In this document: positions 8,201 through 15,651 of the stretch, in pieces
How the letters are laid out: each line of letters opens with the position of its first letter
Position numbering within the stretch: the stretch's first letter is position 1
Assembly (NCBI GenBank): GCA_003648395.1
Contig: QMPB01000033.1
Span: 1 to 15,651 of the forward strand
Reading direction: 5' to 3'
Length of the DNA: 15,651 nt
Origin: Bacteroidota bacterium
GTDB taxonomy: Bacteria; Bacteroidota; Bacteroidia; Bacteroidales; UBA1556
Program-made: the position numbers and the translations under genes
The notes under the pieces: generated by a model
Seen by the model: the letters and a program-made list of their open reading frames with translations, nothing else
Databases searched by the model: none
What the model was told of the DNA's origin: nothing

Positions 8201-8216
8201 TGTTTCACGTGAAATA
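8201..8216. promoter_or_regulatory. parS: parS (ParB/Spo0J binding site), copy 2
   Basis: The same 16-mer as copy 1 (TGTTTCACGTGAAATA), in the same orientation; identity extends to 19 bases (8198-8216 against 6274-6292). It lies between the ybeY stop and the mnmG start, so it is inside the probable mnmG leader. The copies are 1,924 bases apart. I found no third CACGTG in the window. Confidence 0.87.
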
Positions 8217-8264
8217 CGCAATGTAAATAACTAAATATCAATGATATAACTAAAAATCGTAAAA

Positions 8265-8705
8265 TTAGTATTTAATTAATTTTGTTGGGCGCAAAGATAA
8301 GTAATAATTTTCCTTTGCTGTCATTTCTTCTTTTTTGACTTTTGTTTTATCTTCATAGCCTAATAAATGAAGAACTCCGTGAATCATAATCCTATGAAAT
8401 TCATCTAATTGCCTTTGTTTAAAGATATTTGCATTTTCACGCATTCTATCTATACTTATGAAAATATCACTGTGAAGACGTTCCAGACCTTCATTATATT
8501 GAAATGTAATAACATCGGTAAATGTATCGTGATTAAGGTATTCAATATTAAGGTTTAAAAGAAATTTATCAGAACAATAAATAAAACTAATACCCTCTAA
8601 GTCAAAGCCCTCAGCAATTATTGTGTCAAATATCCATTTCCGCAATAGTATTTTATTGCGCACGCGATATTGAATGTCTTCAAGAAAAAAATTTATGGGA
8701 AGCAT
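8265..8705 (-). CDS. ybeY: Endoribonuclease YbeY, rRNA maturation factor
   Basis: YbeY is a metal-dependent single-strand endoribonuclease for 16S rRNA 3'-end processing and ribosome quality control. The protein has 146 residues, typical for the family. The motif HGVLHLLGYED spans 109-119: His109 and His113 are the first two metal ligands, and Asp119 stands where most families have the third His (HGxxHLxGYDH). I recall this Asp form as usual in Bacteroidota, so the enzyme is probably active. HDTFTDVITF (59-68) is the other conserved block. The start lies 3 bases after the stop of the RsbW-like gene, indicating tight co-transcription, and mnmG follows. Confidence 0.92.
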   Translation of the reverse strand: MLPINFFLEDIQYRVRNKILLRKWIFDTIIAEGFDLEGISFIYCSDKFLLNLNIEYLNHDTFTDVITFQYNEGLERLHSDIFISIDRMRENANIFKQRQLDEFHRIMIHGVLHLLGYEDKTKVKKEEMTAKENYYLSLRPTKLIKY

Positions 8706-8708
8706 GGT

Positions 8709-9197
8709 TTAGTTTAATAAAGCTTGCTTTACTTCTGAATTCATATAAGCTTTGAGCTTATCAACTCTTTTATCAGCAGCTTCTTTATTGATGTTTGCAA
8801 TGAGGAATTTCATACAAGCAGTACGTCCATTATTCTTAAATTCTAAATTATCGCTTAGAATATCCATTAAGAATATACCTCTACCAGTTTCTTCTACTGG
8901 ATTATTAATATCTGTTGGATCAGCAATTGAACTAAAATCAAAACCGTCACCTTGGTCTGTAATACAAAAAGAGAAACCATCGTTTTGGATAACAAAGTCA
9001 ACTACGACCTTTTTTTCATCATCATTTCCATTTCCATGAATTACCGCATTATTGAATGCTTCGGAAATACTCGTTACAATATTAGCGTAATAACTAGTGT
9101 AAATGTTATGTTGATCGCAAATGTTTTCAATAAAGCCAACCAACTTATTTTGTTCAGCTAAATTAGAATTAAGAATTATTCTCTCGTTTTTGTTCAT
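8709..9197 (-). CDS. RsbW-like ATP-binding protein (anti-sigma factor / serine-protein kinase family)
   Basis: The 162-residue protein is a single GHKL ATPase domain of the HATPase_c_2 type found in RsbW and SpoIIAB. The N-box is SEAFNNAVIHGN (45-56) with the Mg-binding Asn49; the G1 box is DQGDGFD (81-87); the G2 region is GRGIFLM (105-111). There is no transmembrane or sensor domain. In Gram-positives such proteins bind a sigma factor and phosphorylate an STAS antagonist. Neither partner is encoded here, so the target is unknown. It is first in the unit with ybeY and mnmG, behind a clear promoter at 9264-9236. I recall the RsbW-like/ybeY pairing from other Bacteroidota genomes, which would suggest a lineage-wide role, but I could not check this. 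Confidence 0.85.
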   Translation of the reverse strand: MNKNERIILNSNLAEQNKLVGFIENICDQHNIYTSYYANIVTSISEAFNNAVIHGNGNDDEKKVVVDFVIQNDGFSFCITDQGDGFDFSSIADPTDINNPVEETGRGIFLMDILSDNLEFKNNGRTACMKFLIANINKEAADKRVDKLKAYMNSEVKQALLN

Positions 9198-9235
9198 TAC
9201 TTGATTAGTAAGTATACCTTCAAATTGTGCAAATA

Positions 9236-9264
9236 CAAATATAGAACTTTTTTTAAAGATACAA
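9236..9264 (-). promoter_or_regulatory. Bacteroidota-type promoter for the RsbW-like gene, ybeY and mnmG
   Basis: Read leftward, TTG (9264-9262), an 18-base spacer and TATATTTG (9243-9236) match the phylum's -33/-7 elements exactly, with the same spacing as the nadA promoter. Transcription should start near 9230, giving a leader of about 33 bases before the ATG at 9197. It uncouples this unit from the DUF4175-like gene upstream. Confidence 0.75.
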
Positions 9265-9291
9265 TGTTAAAATTTAAAAAAATATTATCTT

Positions 9292-12200
9292 TTATTTGTT
9301 AAGTTCCTCAAAGTAGATGTTTACTTTATTTTTATAGAAAGGTTTCATATTTGGAGGAATAGTTTTCAATAATTCTACTTCTTTATTTTGCTGTTTCAAA
9401 AACTTTTCTATTTCAGGAGTGAACTCTCTTTTTTTATCTTTTCCAGCTTCTGATTCTCTTTTTTCGTCTTCCTTTTGTTGTCTTTCAGCTTTTTCAGCTT
9501 CTAAAAGCCTAGTAACTATTTCTTCTTGGCGCTTAATACTTTCTGAAAGTAAAATATTATTTACCAATTCCGTTTCATTTTGCTCCATATCTTTAATAGT
9601 TTTATTCAAATCAGACGCTCTTTTGCCTTTACCAGCTTTTTTAAGGCCATTTTGATACTCTTGTAGCTTTCTCCTTATCATTTCTTGTTCAGCAGCCGCG
9701 CGAGCCATTTCCTCACTCATTTTTTCTCCACCATTTTTATTTCCTTGTTTTCCTTTACCCTTCTTCTGGCCTTTCTTTTTACCTTCTTTCATTTGTTTTT
9801 GCATCTCTTTCAATTTCTTATTAAGAGCTTGTTGCATTTGTTTAATGCTTTTCATACTTCCACCACTTTTGCCAGGTTTAGGTTTTTTGCAACTACCTTT
9901 ACCGCTTTTAGCTTGCTGTTGCTGTTTCTGCATTTGCTCAAGGGCGTCTGACAACATTAACGCTAGGTTATTTACAGAAGTCATTATTTGTTGTTGTTTA
10001 CCAACTGCTAGATCTTTTTGTTTTTTTGATGTATACCCTATTGTATTAATACTTAATAGGGCGTCAAGAGTTTTGTTCATATTCAAATTAATACGACTAA
10101 TTTCCTTATTTACCATTGGAGAAATAGACGGTTGGCGTTTACTTAATGCCAGAAGACTATCTTCAATCATTTGCAAATCACTTCTAATATTTTTTTGTTT
10201 TCGAATAAGGTTAGGGTATTTTGGATCTGACTTGCTGGTTTTTTTAACTTCATTCATTAATCCCTCTTGTGCAAAGGAAGTTTCAATAAGATTACTTAAT
10301 ATATTTCTTAAGTCTTCTATATTCTCCTCATTTGTTTCTTCCTCCATGGCTGCCTGCATGTCTTTCAACTTTTCAGATAGTTTTTGCATGGACTCTGCTG
10401 CGCTTTTTTGCATTTTAGAAGCAGCATTTTTCTTTCCTTTAGAAAGTTCTTCACTGCTTTTTTGCATATCCTCTTTTATTTTTTCTTGCTCTTTTTTTGT
10501 GTTATCTAATGAATTTGGTTTTTCAAGTTCTTTGTTTGCTTTTTCTGCATCTTCAAGCTTCTTTTTAAATTCCTCAAATTTCTTATTTAGCTCCTCTTGT
10601 TTTTTCTGAAGTTCTTCTTTCGATAGTTGTTTCTCCTTGCTTTGTTTACTTAGTTTCTCTTGTTTAGAGTTTAAACTATCAAGCTGAGTAATAGCCTCTT
10701 GTAGTTTTTGATCAAATTCCATTTGCTTGAATAGTTCTAAATCTCTATCCATTTGTTTTTCGAGATCTTTATTATTCATTTCCATTTTTTCAAGCATCTC
10801 TTGAGCATCTTCCTTCTTTATTTCCTCTTGCATCATTTTCTGCAATTCCTCCATCATTTCTTTCATTTCTGGAGTCATTAATTTATCAAACAATTCTTGA
10901 AGTTGCTTTTGTTTTTCCATCAAGCGCTCGTCTTCTTTACTAAGTTCTTTGTTTTTTTCTTGTGATTGTTTTTGTTTTTGTTGAAGATCTTCAATATTTT
11001 TCAGTGTTTTATTATATTGTTTTAATAAGTCTTTAAGTTGTTCTTTATCTTGCCAATCTAATTGTTTTTTAGAAATGAGCTTTTTGTTTAATTTTTCAGC
11101 TTTCTTGTTTATTTCTTGAGCTTCTTTTATGCTTTTTTCTAGTTGTTTTTTTATATTTGTATTCAATTCATTTCTAGTGCTGTCAAGTTCACTGAAACTA
11201 GGTTTTTTGGCAGAATTAATTATAGTTTTTGCAGACTTATGTCCATTTATTCCATCATTGTCCCATACCTCAAAAAAGTAATTAATCTTTTCTCCTTCGG
11301 CTAGTTTTAAACTATCAATATTTAGTAAATAAAAGAATTTCTGATGATTATCATTTTTAGTAATTTCTATTATTTCCTCATTGAACTTATCAGTATTTGA
11401 TATTTTTGACCATTTAAAATGCAATTTTGAAAAGCCATAATCATCATTAATACTACCTTGAAAATAAATGCGTTTATTATCTGTTGAATCCCTATATTCA
11501 ATTATGCTAATGTTTGGGTATTGGTCTTTTATTACATCAATATTATATATTAACGTGTCTGGATTAATGATGTAATTATTATTGGGAATAAGTTTATAAA
11601 TAGAATTTTCTTTGATTGTTATATTTTTCGATTCTATAATTTTCGATTCTATATTCAAATCAATTGGGCTATTATTAATATTTAGAACTAAATTATCAAC
11701 GTCTTTGGTTATTATTTTCCACTTAACTCTACTACCTTCTGGAATACTAAAATCACCGGCATTCTTTATTAATTCATTTTTTCTATGCAAATAATTAGGG
11801 TAGTTAATTGCAACTGAAAATGATATAATTTTAGGTCTTGGAGTTACTTTAAGTTTATAAATTGGAGAAGAAAATTTGCCTGCTTTAAAAAAGAATGATT
11901 TATTATTGAGAACAGTTTTAAAGAGATATTCAAAATTAACACTATTTTCTTTTTTTACTCTAAAAGGATAATTATCAATTACTATGAATACTTCTTCAGG
12001 TATAGTTTCACCATTAATTTTGACTTTAAGTTTAAAGTCACTCGATTGAAGGCATTCTAATTTAGTATTAAGAATTTCATATTCAAAAGGAGGTTTTTCA
12101 AGATAATCCATATCGTAATGAATAATTCTATTTGAAGACTCTGTAATTGCTTGGGGAGAATACAAAGAAGCAATTAATAAAATGATAATAGGAGGAAAAA

Positions 12201-12684
12201 AGTATTTGAGATAACGTTTATTAATTGAAAAAGAAATAGCAGAGTGAAAAGGAATAGGGGAAAGTGTTTCAGATTTTTGTTCAATGGCAGCCTCTAATAG
12301 CCAAACATCAGAATTATTATCTTTTTCAGTATTACTGTATAACTGTAGAGTATTTAATAATTTATCGCTAACACTTGGAAAGTGAGTGCCTATTATTTTA
12401 GCGGCCTCTGAATTTGTAAGTCGTTTTCCTAAACGCAATAAACCAGCTAATGGTTTCAATATGTAAAATACAATTATTAATAATCCGCTAATAATATATG
12501 AATAGAATAAAAAGACTCTAAACTCTTTTCCTAGATGTAAATTGTACTCAATAGCAACTACCAATAAGAAGAAACTAACTATTAAGGCAACACTTAATAG
12601 GAAGCCTTTAATAAGTTGATTTTTATAGTATTTACGTATAAAAATTTCAATCTTTTTAATAAGTAGGTGATAATTTTTACTCAT
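9292..12684 (-). CDS. DUF4175-like large membrane protein with a long coiled-coil region
   Basis: The protein has 1,130 residues. Two hydrophobic segments (about 26-46 and 56-78) and a third (about 160-176) anchor it in the membrane. Residues 200-490 are beta-rich with two or more Ig-like strand patterns (such as PRPKIISFSVAINYP and YFFEVWDNDG), probably periplasmic. From about 500 to 780 it is Lys/Glu/Gln-rich and almost certainly coiled coil. A Gly/Lys-rich low-complexity stretch covers about 925-990 (GKSGG, KKGQKKGKGKQGNKNGG), then charged helices run to the end. This layout is what I know as DUF4175 in Bacteroidota; its molecular function is not established. It is not an SMC or RecN protein: no ATP-binding motif is visible. 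It starts 42 bases after the terminator of the DUF4836-like gene. Third codon positions strongly favour C. Confidence 0.8.
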   Translation of the reverse strand: MSKNYHLLIKKIEIFIRKYYKNQLIKGFLLSVALIVSFFLLVVAIEYNLHLGKEFRVFLFYSYIISGLLIIVFYILKPLAGLLRLGKRLTNSEAAKIIGTHFPSVSDKLLNTLQLYSNTEKDNNSDVWLLEAAIEQKSETLSPIPFHSAISFSINKRYLKYFFPPIIILLIASLYSPQAITESSNRIIHYDMDYLEKPPFEYEILNTKLECLQSSDFKLKVKINGETIPEEVFIVIDNYPFRVKKENSVNFEYLFKTVLNNKSFFFKAGKFSSPIYKLKVTPRPKIISFSVAINYPNYLHRKNELIKNAGDFSIPEGSRVKWKIITKDVDNLVLNINNSPIDLNIESKIIESKNITIKENSIYKLIPNNNYIINPDTLIYNIDVIKDQYPNISIIEYRDSTDNKRIYFQGSINDDYGFSKLHFKWSKISNTDKFNEEIIEITKNDNHQKFFYLLNIDSLKLAEGEKINYFFEVWDNDGINGHKSAKTIINSAKKPSFSELDSTRNELNTNIKKQLEKSIKEAQEINKKAEKLNKKLISKKQLDWQDKEQLKDLLKQYNKTLKNIEDLQQKQKQSQEKNKELSKEDERLMEKQKQLQELFDKLMTPEMKEMMEELQKMMQEEIKKEDAQEMLEKMEMNNKDLEKQMDRDLELFKQMEFDQKLQEAITQLDSLNSKQEKLSKQSKEKQLSKEELQKKQEELNKKFEEFKKKLEDAEKANKELEKPNSLDNTKKEQEKIKEDMQKSSEELSKGKKNAASKMQKSAAESMQKLSEKLKDMQAAMEEETNEENIEDLRNILSNLIETSFAQEGLMNEVKKTSKSDPKYPNLIRKQKNIRSDLQMIEDSLLALSKRQPSISPMVNKEISRINLNMNKTLDALLSINTIGYTSKKQKDLAVGKQQQIMTSVNNLALMLSDALEQMQKQQQQAKSGKGSCKKPKPGKSGGSMKSIKQMQQALNKKLKEMQKQMKEGKKKGQKKGKGKQGNKNGGEKMSEEMARAAAEQEMIRRKLQEYQNGLKKAGKGKRASDLNKTIKDMEQNETELVNNILLSESIKRQEEIVTRLLEAEKAERQQKEDEKRESEAGKDKKREFTPEIEKFLKQQNKEVELLKTIPPNMKPFYKNKVNIYFEELNK

Positions 12685-12725
12685 TAGGCGAAAGTAGTAA
12701 TTTAACCCGCATTATATACAAAACA

Positions 12726-12758
12726 AGCCAAACCTTCATATTAAATGGAGGCTTGGCT
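12726..12758 (-). terminator. Intrinsic terminator after the DUF4836-like gene
   Basis: Arms 12726-12739 and 12745-12758 pair over 14 positions with a 5-base loop. In the leftward transcript there is one G-U pair and one C-A mismatch. The stem begins 28 bases past the stop at 12787 and is followed by TGTTTTG, a weak T-tract. Confidence 0.6.
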
Positions 12759-12786
12759 CTAAATGTTTTGCTTATAGATTTTAGAA

Positions 12787-14388
12787 TTAGTTTAATATTT
12801 GCTTTAAGCTATTTGTTTTCTTATTCATAAATTCAAAAGTAACAGCAGCCTTATAAGAATTTTCTGGCTCATATCTCATTTCTGACAGTTTTGTTTTTAC
12901 ATTAAATTTATCATTATATGTGGTATCTAGTAGGTTTCTAATATCAGGTGAGTAACTAGAATAATCCATATTAATACGAGCATAAATAGGATATTTTTTT
13001 AGATGTTTTCCAATATCTGAATCTGCAAGAGAAGGCTTTAATTTTTTATTAGAAGTAAAATTAGTAATTATATCTTTATCGTTAGTAAGCAAAATATAAT
13101 TGTTAACCATAGCAAGGTAATTAATGCCATCATTATCACTTATAGTATAATATCCATCAGTCATTTCAATTTCATTATCATCAAATAGATTTAGAGCCCA
13201 TTTATAGACATCTTTATCATCTAGTTTTACCGCAACAGAGTACATAAATTTAGTTTTAGAATGAGAACTAGGGTTTGCTGTAGTATCATATTTATTGTCA
13301 ACCATTACTAATTTAACATCATGTACATTAATAATTACTTCACCAGAAAAAGCCTTTAATACCTTTTCTAGTTTAATATTAGTTGTGCTCTCCAGCATTT
13401 GTTCCATTCCTTTGGTATCAATTTGTCGTTCTGCATATAACTTTTTAATCATTCTGTAGAATTCGTAGGGGTTAATGGCAAAAGAAAGATTAAAAAGACT
13501 ATTTTTAGGAATAATTTCCAACATTCTTTCATCAAAATTATCTTTTACAATTTTATACTCTTTAATTAAACTTTTCAAATCATCTGGCAAAATTAACTCC
13601 GATTCCATTACAGCTTTACCATCTTGAAAATCAGTATAAAAATGGTAACCAATACCTTTTAGCTTTATTGGAGATTGCATTTGAACTATTGTTTTATATT
13701 GATTAGGAATTTGATTTTCTAAAAAATTTGATCCTATCCAAAGACTAATGTCTTTTCGTTGAGCGAAGAATTCAAGAAAATCATCATTACTAGCCAAAGA
13801 ATTACCAATTTTCTGATTTATTAAGTTGGCAGAAAATTCTTTTAGATATTTATTATGAGATCTACCTTTTGTTTGATTTATTGCAATAGCAGTTTCACTA
13901 TTCCAAGCTAGGATATGTTTTGATCCCTTTTTCTTTTTCATTAAAAAATAAATACCATTTTCTTCTATTATTTCCACAGAATCTTTTTTGTTTTCAATGA
14001 TTTTCTCAATTAATTTTTGGAATTTTTTACTATCAGTAAGTTGAAAATTAACCCCAATATTTTGATTATAGTTATTGTGTTGACTATTTTTGAAAAAGAA
14101 AACATTTTTATTAAGGTCAATTCCACTCTCTTGACTGTCGTTAAATATATAATTGAATTTAGAGAAAGATTCAGATTCTTCACTAGTCATATTATCAACA
14201 AAACTTTTGTAAACCTTAGTTTCAGCAATGTTTTTAATACCACTTTTAGCTTGAAGTTGGCTAGGAATAAATGTGAATACAGCATTAGCACTTTGAGGTA
14301 AATGCTTTAAAGAGTTGTCTTTTTTTGTACACGCTGTAAAGAATAACGTTAATGATAATATCGCAATACTTAGTTTAGTTAGTTTCAT
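12787..14388 (-). CDS. DUF4836-like lipoprotein
   Basis: The 533-residue protein begins with a lipoprotein signal: KK-poor n-region, hydrophobic residues 7-17 and the lipobox FTAC with Cys20, followed by TKKDN. After removal of the signal it should be lipid-anchored, probably facing the periplasm; I do not see the acidic surface-export signal expected right after Cys. Segments such as LPQSANAVFTFIP (30-42), SGIDLNKNVFFF and the alternating strand pattern through the rest match what I know as DUF4836, a family seen mainly in Bacteroidota and of unknown function. There is no recognisable catalytic motif. It starts 22 bases after the PHP phosphatase stop, so the two are probably co-transcribed, and it ends at a terminator. 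Third codon positions strongly favour C over G. Confidence 0.75.
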   Translation of the reverse strand: MKLTKLSIAILSLTLFFTACTKKDNSLKHLPQSANAVFTFIPSQLQAKSGIKNIAETKVYKSFVDNMTSEESESFSKFNYIFNDSQESGIDLNKNVFFFKNSQHNNYNQNIGVNFQLTDSKKFQKLIEKIIENKKDSVEIIEENGIYFLMKKKKGSKHILAWNSETAIAINQTKGRSHNKYLKEFSANLINQKIGNSLASNDDFLEFFAQRKDISLWIGSNFLENQIPNQYKTIVQMQSPIKLKGIGYHFYTDFQDGKAVMESELILPDDLKSLIKEYKIVKDNFDERMLEIIPKNSLFNLSFAINPYEFYRMIKKLYAERQIDTKGMEQMLESTTNIKLEKVLKAFSGEVIINVHDVKLVMVDNKYDTTANPSSHSKTKFMYSVAVKLDDKDVYKWALNLFDDNEIEMTDGYYTISDNDGINYLAMVNNYILLTNDKDIITNFTSNKKLKPSLADSDIGKHLKKYPIYARINMDYSSYSPDIRNLLDTTYNDKFNVKTKLSEMRYEPENSYKAAVTFEFMNKKTNSLKQILN

Positions 14389-14410
14389 TATTTTTATTTT
14401 GTAGAGTTTA

Positions 14411-15253
14411 TTATAAAATTATTTTTATCCATTTATTATTGTCAAACATCATTTGATGCTTATATCCAGCTTTCAAGGCAATATCTTTAGCTAAATTATA
14501 AGCTTCATACAGCTCTGTAATACTATGGGCATCAGAACTAATAACGATAGGAATATTAAGCTTATTGCTCATTTTGAGAATATTAGGAGAAGGAAAACTA
14601 GTATGCCATTTGTTTTTATATAAACCTCTGGTATTGATTTCTATAATAGCATTATTTTCTTTTATTACAGCTAAAGTTTTTTTAATTTCTTCTTGATACC
14701 AATCTTCAGCTTCATTAAAAAAGTCGCCAGCAGTATTCATTACCACTTTATCCAAATGTCCAATAATATTAGGTTTCTGTGTTCTAACCATCTCTCTAAT
14801 TTGACTGTAGTACGACGTTATAGCGTTATTAATGTTACTAGAGAATATAGATTTAAAATTATTTTGGCATTCTTCTTTATTTCCATCAATAAACCATAGC
14901 TTATTATTCGATTTATTTAATACCAAATGGATAGACCCAATAGTATAGTCAAGTTTCATCAATTCGTTAAAATGATTAAATGTATAAGTTAAATTTGGAA
15001 TATAATCTATTTCAAGAGATTTGAATACTTTAATTTTATTTGAATAATTATGCTTAATTTTATCAATTTCATTAGAATAATTCTCTAATTGTTGATAACT
15101 AATACTCCATTTATTAAATATTTTTAATGGAGCATGACTAGAAATGCCAACATGTGAAATATCTTGATAAACAGCATTTTGCACCATTTCTTCTATGGTG
15201 TTTTTACCATCACAGTAATTATTATGAGTATGATAACAAAGTTTTTTATGCAT
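14411..15253 (-). CDS. PHP-domain phosphatase, histidinol-phosphatase (HisJ) type
   Basis: The 280-residue protein is a complete PHP-domain metallophosphatase. The metal-site residues are in order: H8-x-H10 (CYHTHNNYCDG), Asp15, His40 (ISSHAPL), Glu81 (SLEIDYIP), His109 (GSIHLV), His166 (GHLDKV), and D241-A-H243 (SSDAHS). The GSIH and SSDAH pattern and length suit HisJ, which removes phosphate from histidinol phosphate in histidine synthesis. No other his gene is nearby and the family includes other phosphatases, so the substrate is not certain. It is first in a probable two-gene unit with the DUF4836-like gene. TTTG-containing motifs lie upstream (AAACTTTG and ACACTTTG between 15254 and 15282), but none is a full promoter. 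Confidence 0.85.
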   Translation of the reverse strand: MHKKLCYHTHNNYCDGKNTIEEMVQNAVYQDISHVGISSHAPLKIFNKWSISYQQLENYSNEIDKIKHNYSNKIKVFKSLEIDYIPNLTYTFNHFNELMKLDYTIGSIHLVLNKSNNKLWFIDGNKEECQNNFKSIFSSNINNAITSYYSQIREMVRTQKPNIIGHLDKVVMNTAGDFFNEAEDWYQEEIKKTLAVIKENNAIIEINTRGLYKNKWHTSFPSPNILKMSNKLNIPIVISSDAHSITELYEAYNLAKDIALKAGYKHQMMFDNNKWIKIIL

Positions 15254-15287
15254 ATAAGCAAAGTTTTTTAAACAAAGTGTCGTCTAT

Positions 15288-15320
15288 TAATTAAGCAGTA
15301 GTAAATGGCTGCTTTAATTA
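15288..15320. repeat. Imperfect hairpin between the PHP gene and the small ORF
   Basis: TAATTAAGCAG (15288-15298) and CTGCTTTAATTA (15309-15320) pair fully except for one bulged T, around a 10-base loop. No T-tract follows on either strand, so it may be a leader structure or binding site and not a terminator. Confidence 0.35.
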
Positions 15321-15349
15321 TAGTGTGTAAATATATAAAATAAATTATC

Positions 15350-15445
15350 ATGACAAAGCAAGTTAAAAATAAGACTAATAAACTTCTAGCTATTTATGGC
15401 ATCGCAATGGTTTTAGTAATAGTATTAACAGTACTTACTACTTAA
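15350..15445 (+). CDS. Possible 31-residue single-span membrane peptide
   Basis: ATG at 15350 opens 31 codons and a TAA: a lysine-rich N-terminus (MTKQVKNKTNK) followed by a hydrophobic segment (LLAIYGIAMVLVIVLTVLTT). This positive-inside then single-helix layout is typical of real small membrane proteins and less common in chance AT-rich frames. A good terminator follows 102 bases later. Against it: no clear promoter or Shine-Dalgarno sequence, and the length is too short to rule out chance. I recognise no family. The bases after it (15446-15546) hold no gene that I can see, though a short frame ending LDVEIVGGFSK at 15501 lacks a start codon. Confidence 0.5.
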   Translation: MTKQVKNKTNKLLAIYGIAMVLVIVLTVLTT

Positions 15446-15546
15446 TAATAGTGCTTAATAAATAGTTTTAGTTATTTAGACGTAGAAATTGTAGGAGGTT
15501 TCTCTAAGTAAAAGAAAATTATTTTAAAACATCTTCTAAAAAATAT

Positions 15547-15581
15547 AGGCGATTTGAATCATTAGATTTGAATCGCCTTTT
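15547..15581. terminator. Bidirectional intrinsic terminator
   Basis: Arms 15547-15560 and 15565-15578 form a 14-pair stem in RNA (eight Watson-Crick pairs, two G-U pairs, then four more) with the loop ATTA. The rightward transcript continues TTTTG; the leftward one continues TATATTTTTT, so it can work both ways. It would end the small ORF transcript and possibly a leftward gene beyond the window. Nothing further is recognisable in 15582-15651. Confidence 0.75.
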
Positions 15582-15651
15582 GTAGTTTGTGGATGTTAAT
15601 AAGAAGCTAATGTGTAATAATGTTTTAAGAATAGAATAATTATATATATTG

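Noticed and set aside
8292..8299. TATCTTTG on the minus strand near the end of ybeY, a possible internal promoter for mnmG
   Set aside because: It matches the -7 element but has no TTG at 18 bases upstream, and it is part of the YbeY coding sequence.
9419..10609. Long rightward open frames (up to 254 codons) opposite the DUF4175-like gene
   Set aside because: They are antisense shadows of the Lys/Glu-rich coiled coil; their Phe/Ser/Leu-rich translations are just the complement of AAG, GAA and similar codons.
12661..12730. Promoter with TACTTTCG just before the DUF4175-like start
   Set aside because: It has a mismatch in the -7 element and a 22-base spacer, and would place the transcript start almost at the ATG.

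Overview
This window looks like the chromosome of an AT-rich member of the Bacteroidota. Two intergenic regions carry the phylum's promoter form (TTG, 18 bases, TAnnTTTG), Shine-Dalgarno sequences are mostly absent, and two genes belong to families largely confined to this phylum (DUF4175-like and DUF4836-like). YbeY also has the Asp-for-His metal-ligand form I associate with this phylum. I cannot name the genus.

Layout. Bases 1-1963 hold three leftward genes: a hotdog thioesterase cut by the window edge, kbl (glycine C-acetyltransferase) and rpiB, with an intrinsic terminator between kbl and the thioesterase. Bases 1964-2578 are a gene-free, very AT-rich gap (about 20% G+C by hand count). 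Bases 2579-6161 are a rightward three-gene operon whose members overlap as TAATG: nadA, a secreted MORN-like repeat protein, and hemW. Bases 6318-9197 are a leftward set with its own promoter: an RsbW-like kinase gene, ybeY and mnmG. Near-perfect ParB-binding parS palindromes sit on both sides of mnmG. Bases 9292-12684 encode a very large DUF4175-like membrane and coiled-coil protein. Bases 12787-15253 hold a PHP-family phosphatase gene followed by a DUF4836-like lipoprotein gene, closed by a terminator. The right end has a probable 31-codon membrane peptide gene and a bidirectional terminator.

Main interpretation. The 1964-2578 gap is a candidate chromosomal replication origin. It is the most AT-rich stretch, contains two exact TTATNCACA DnaA boxes and one degenerate box, and lies between outward-reading operons. 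Hand-counted third-codon-position skew also fits: genes reading away from the gap favour G over C (kbl, rpiB, nadA, hemW), and genes reading toward it favour C over G (mnmG, DUF4175-like, DUF4836-like). Two parS sites lie 4-6 kb to the right, the usual neighbourhood of an origin. Each clue is modest alone, but together they are fairly strong. dnaA, parA/parB and rsmG are not in the window.

The genes are mostly housekeeping: threonine/glycine catabolism, pentose phosphate isomerisation, NAD synthesis, haem delivery, tRNA modification and rRNA processing. I see no insertion sequence, prophage, CRISPR array, tRNA or rRNA.
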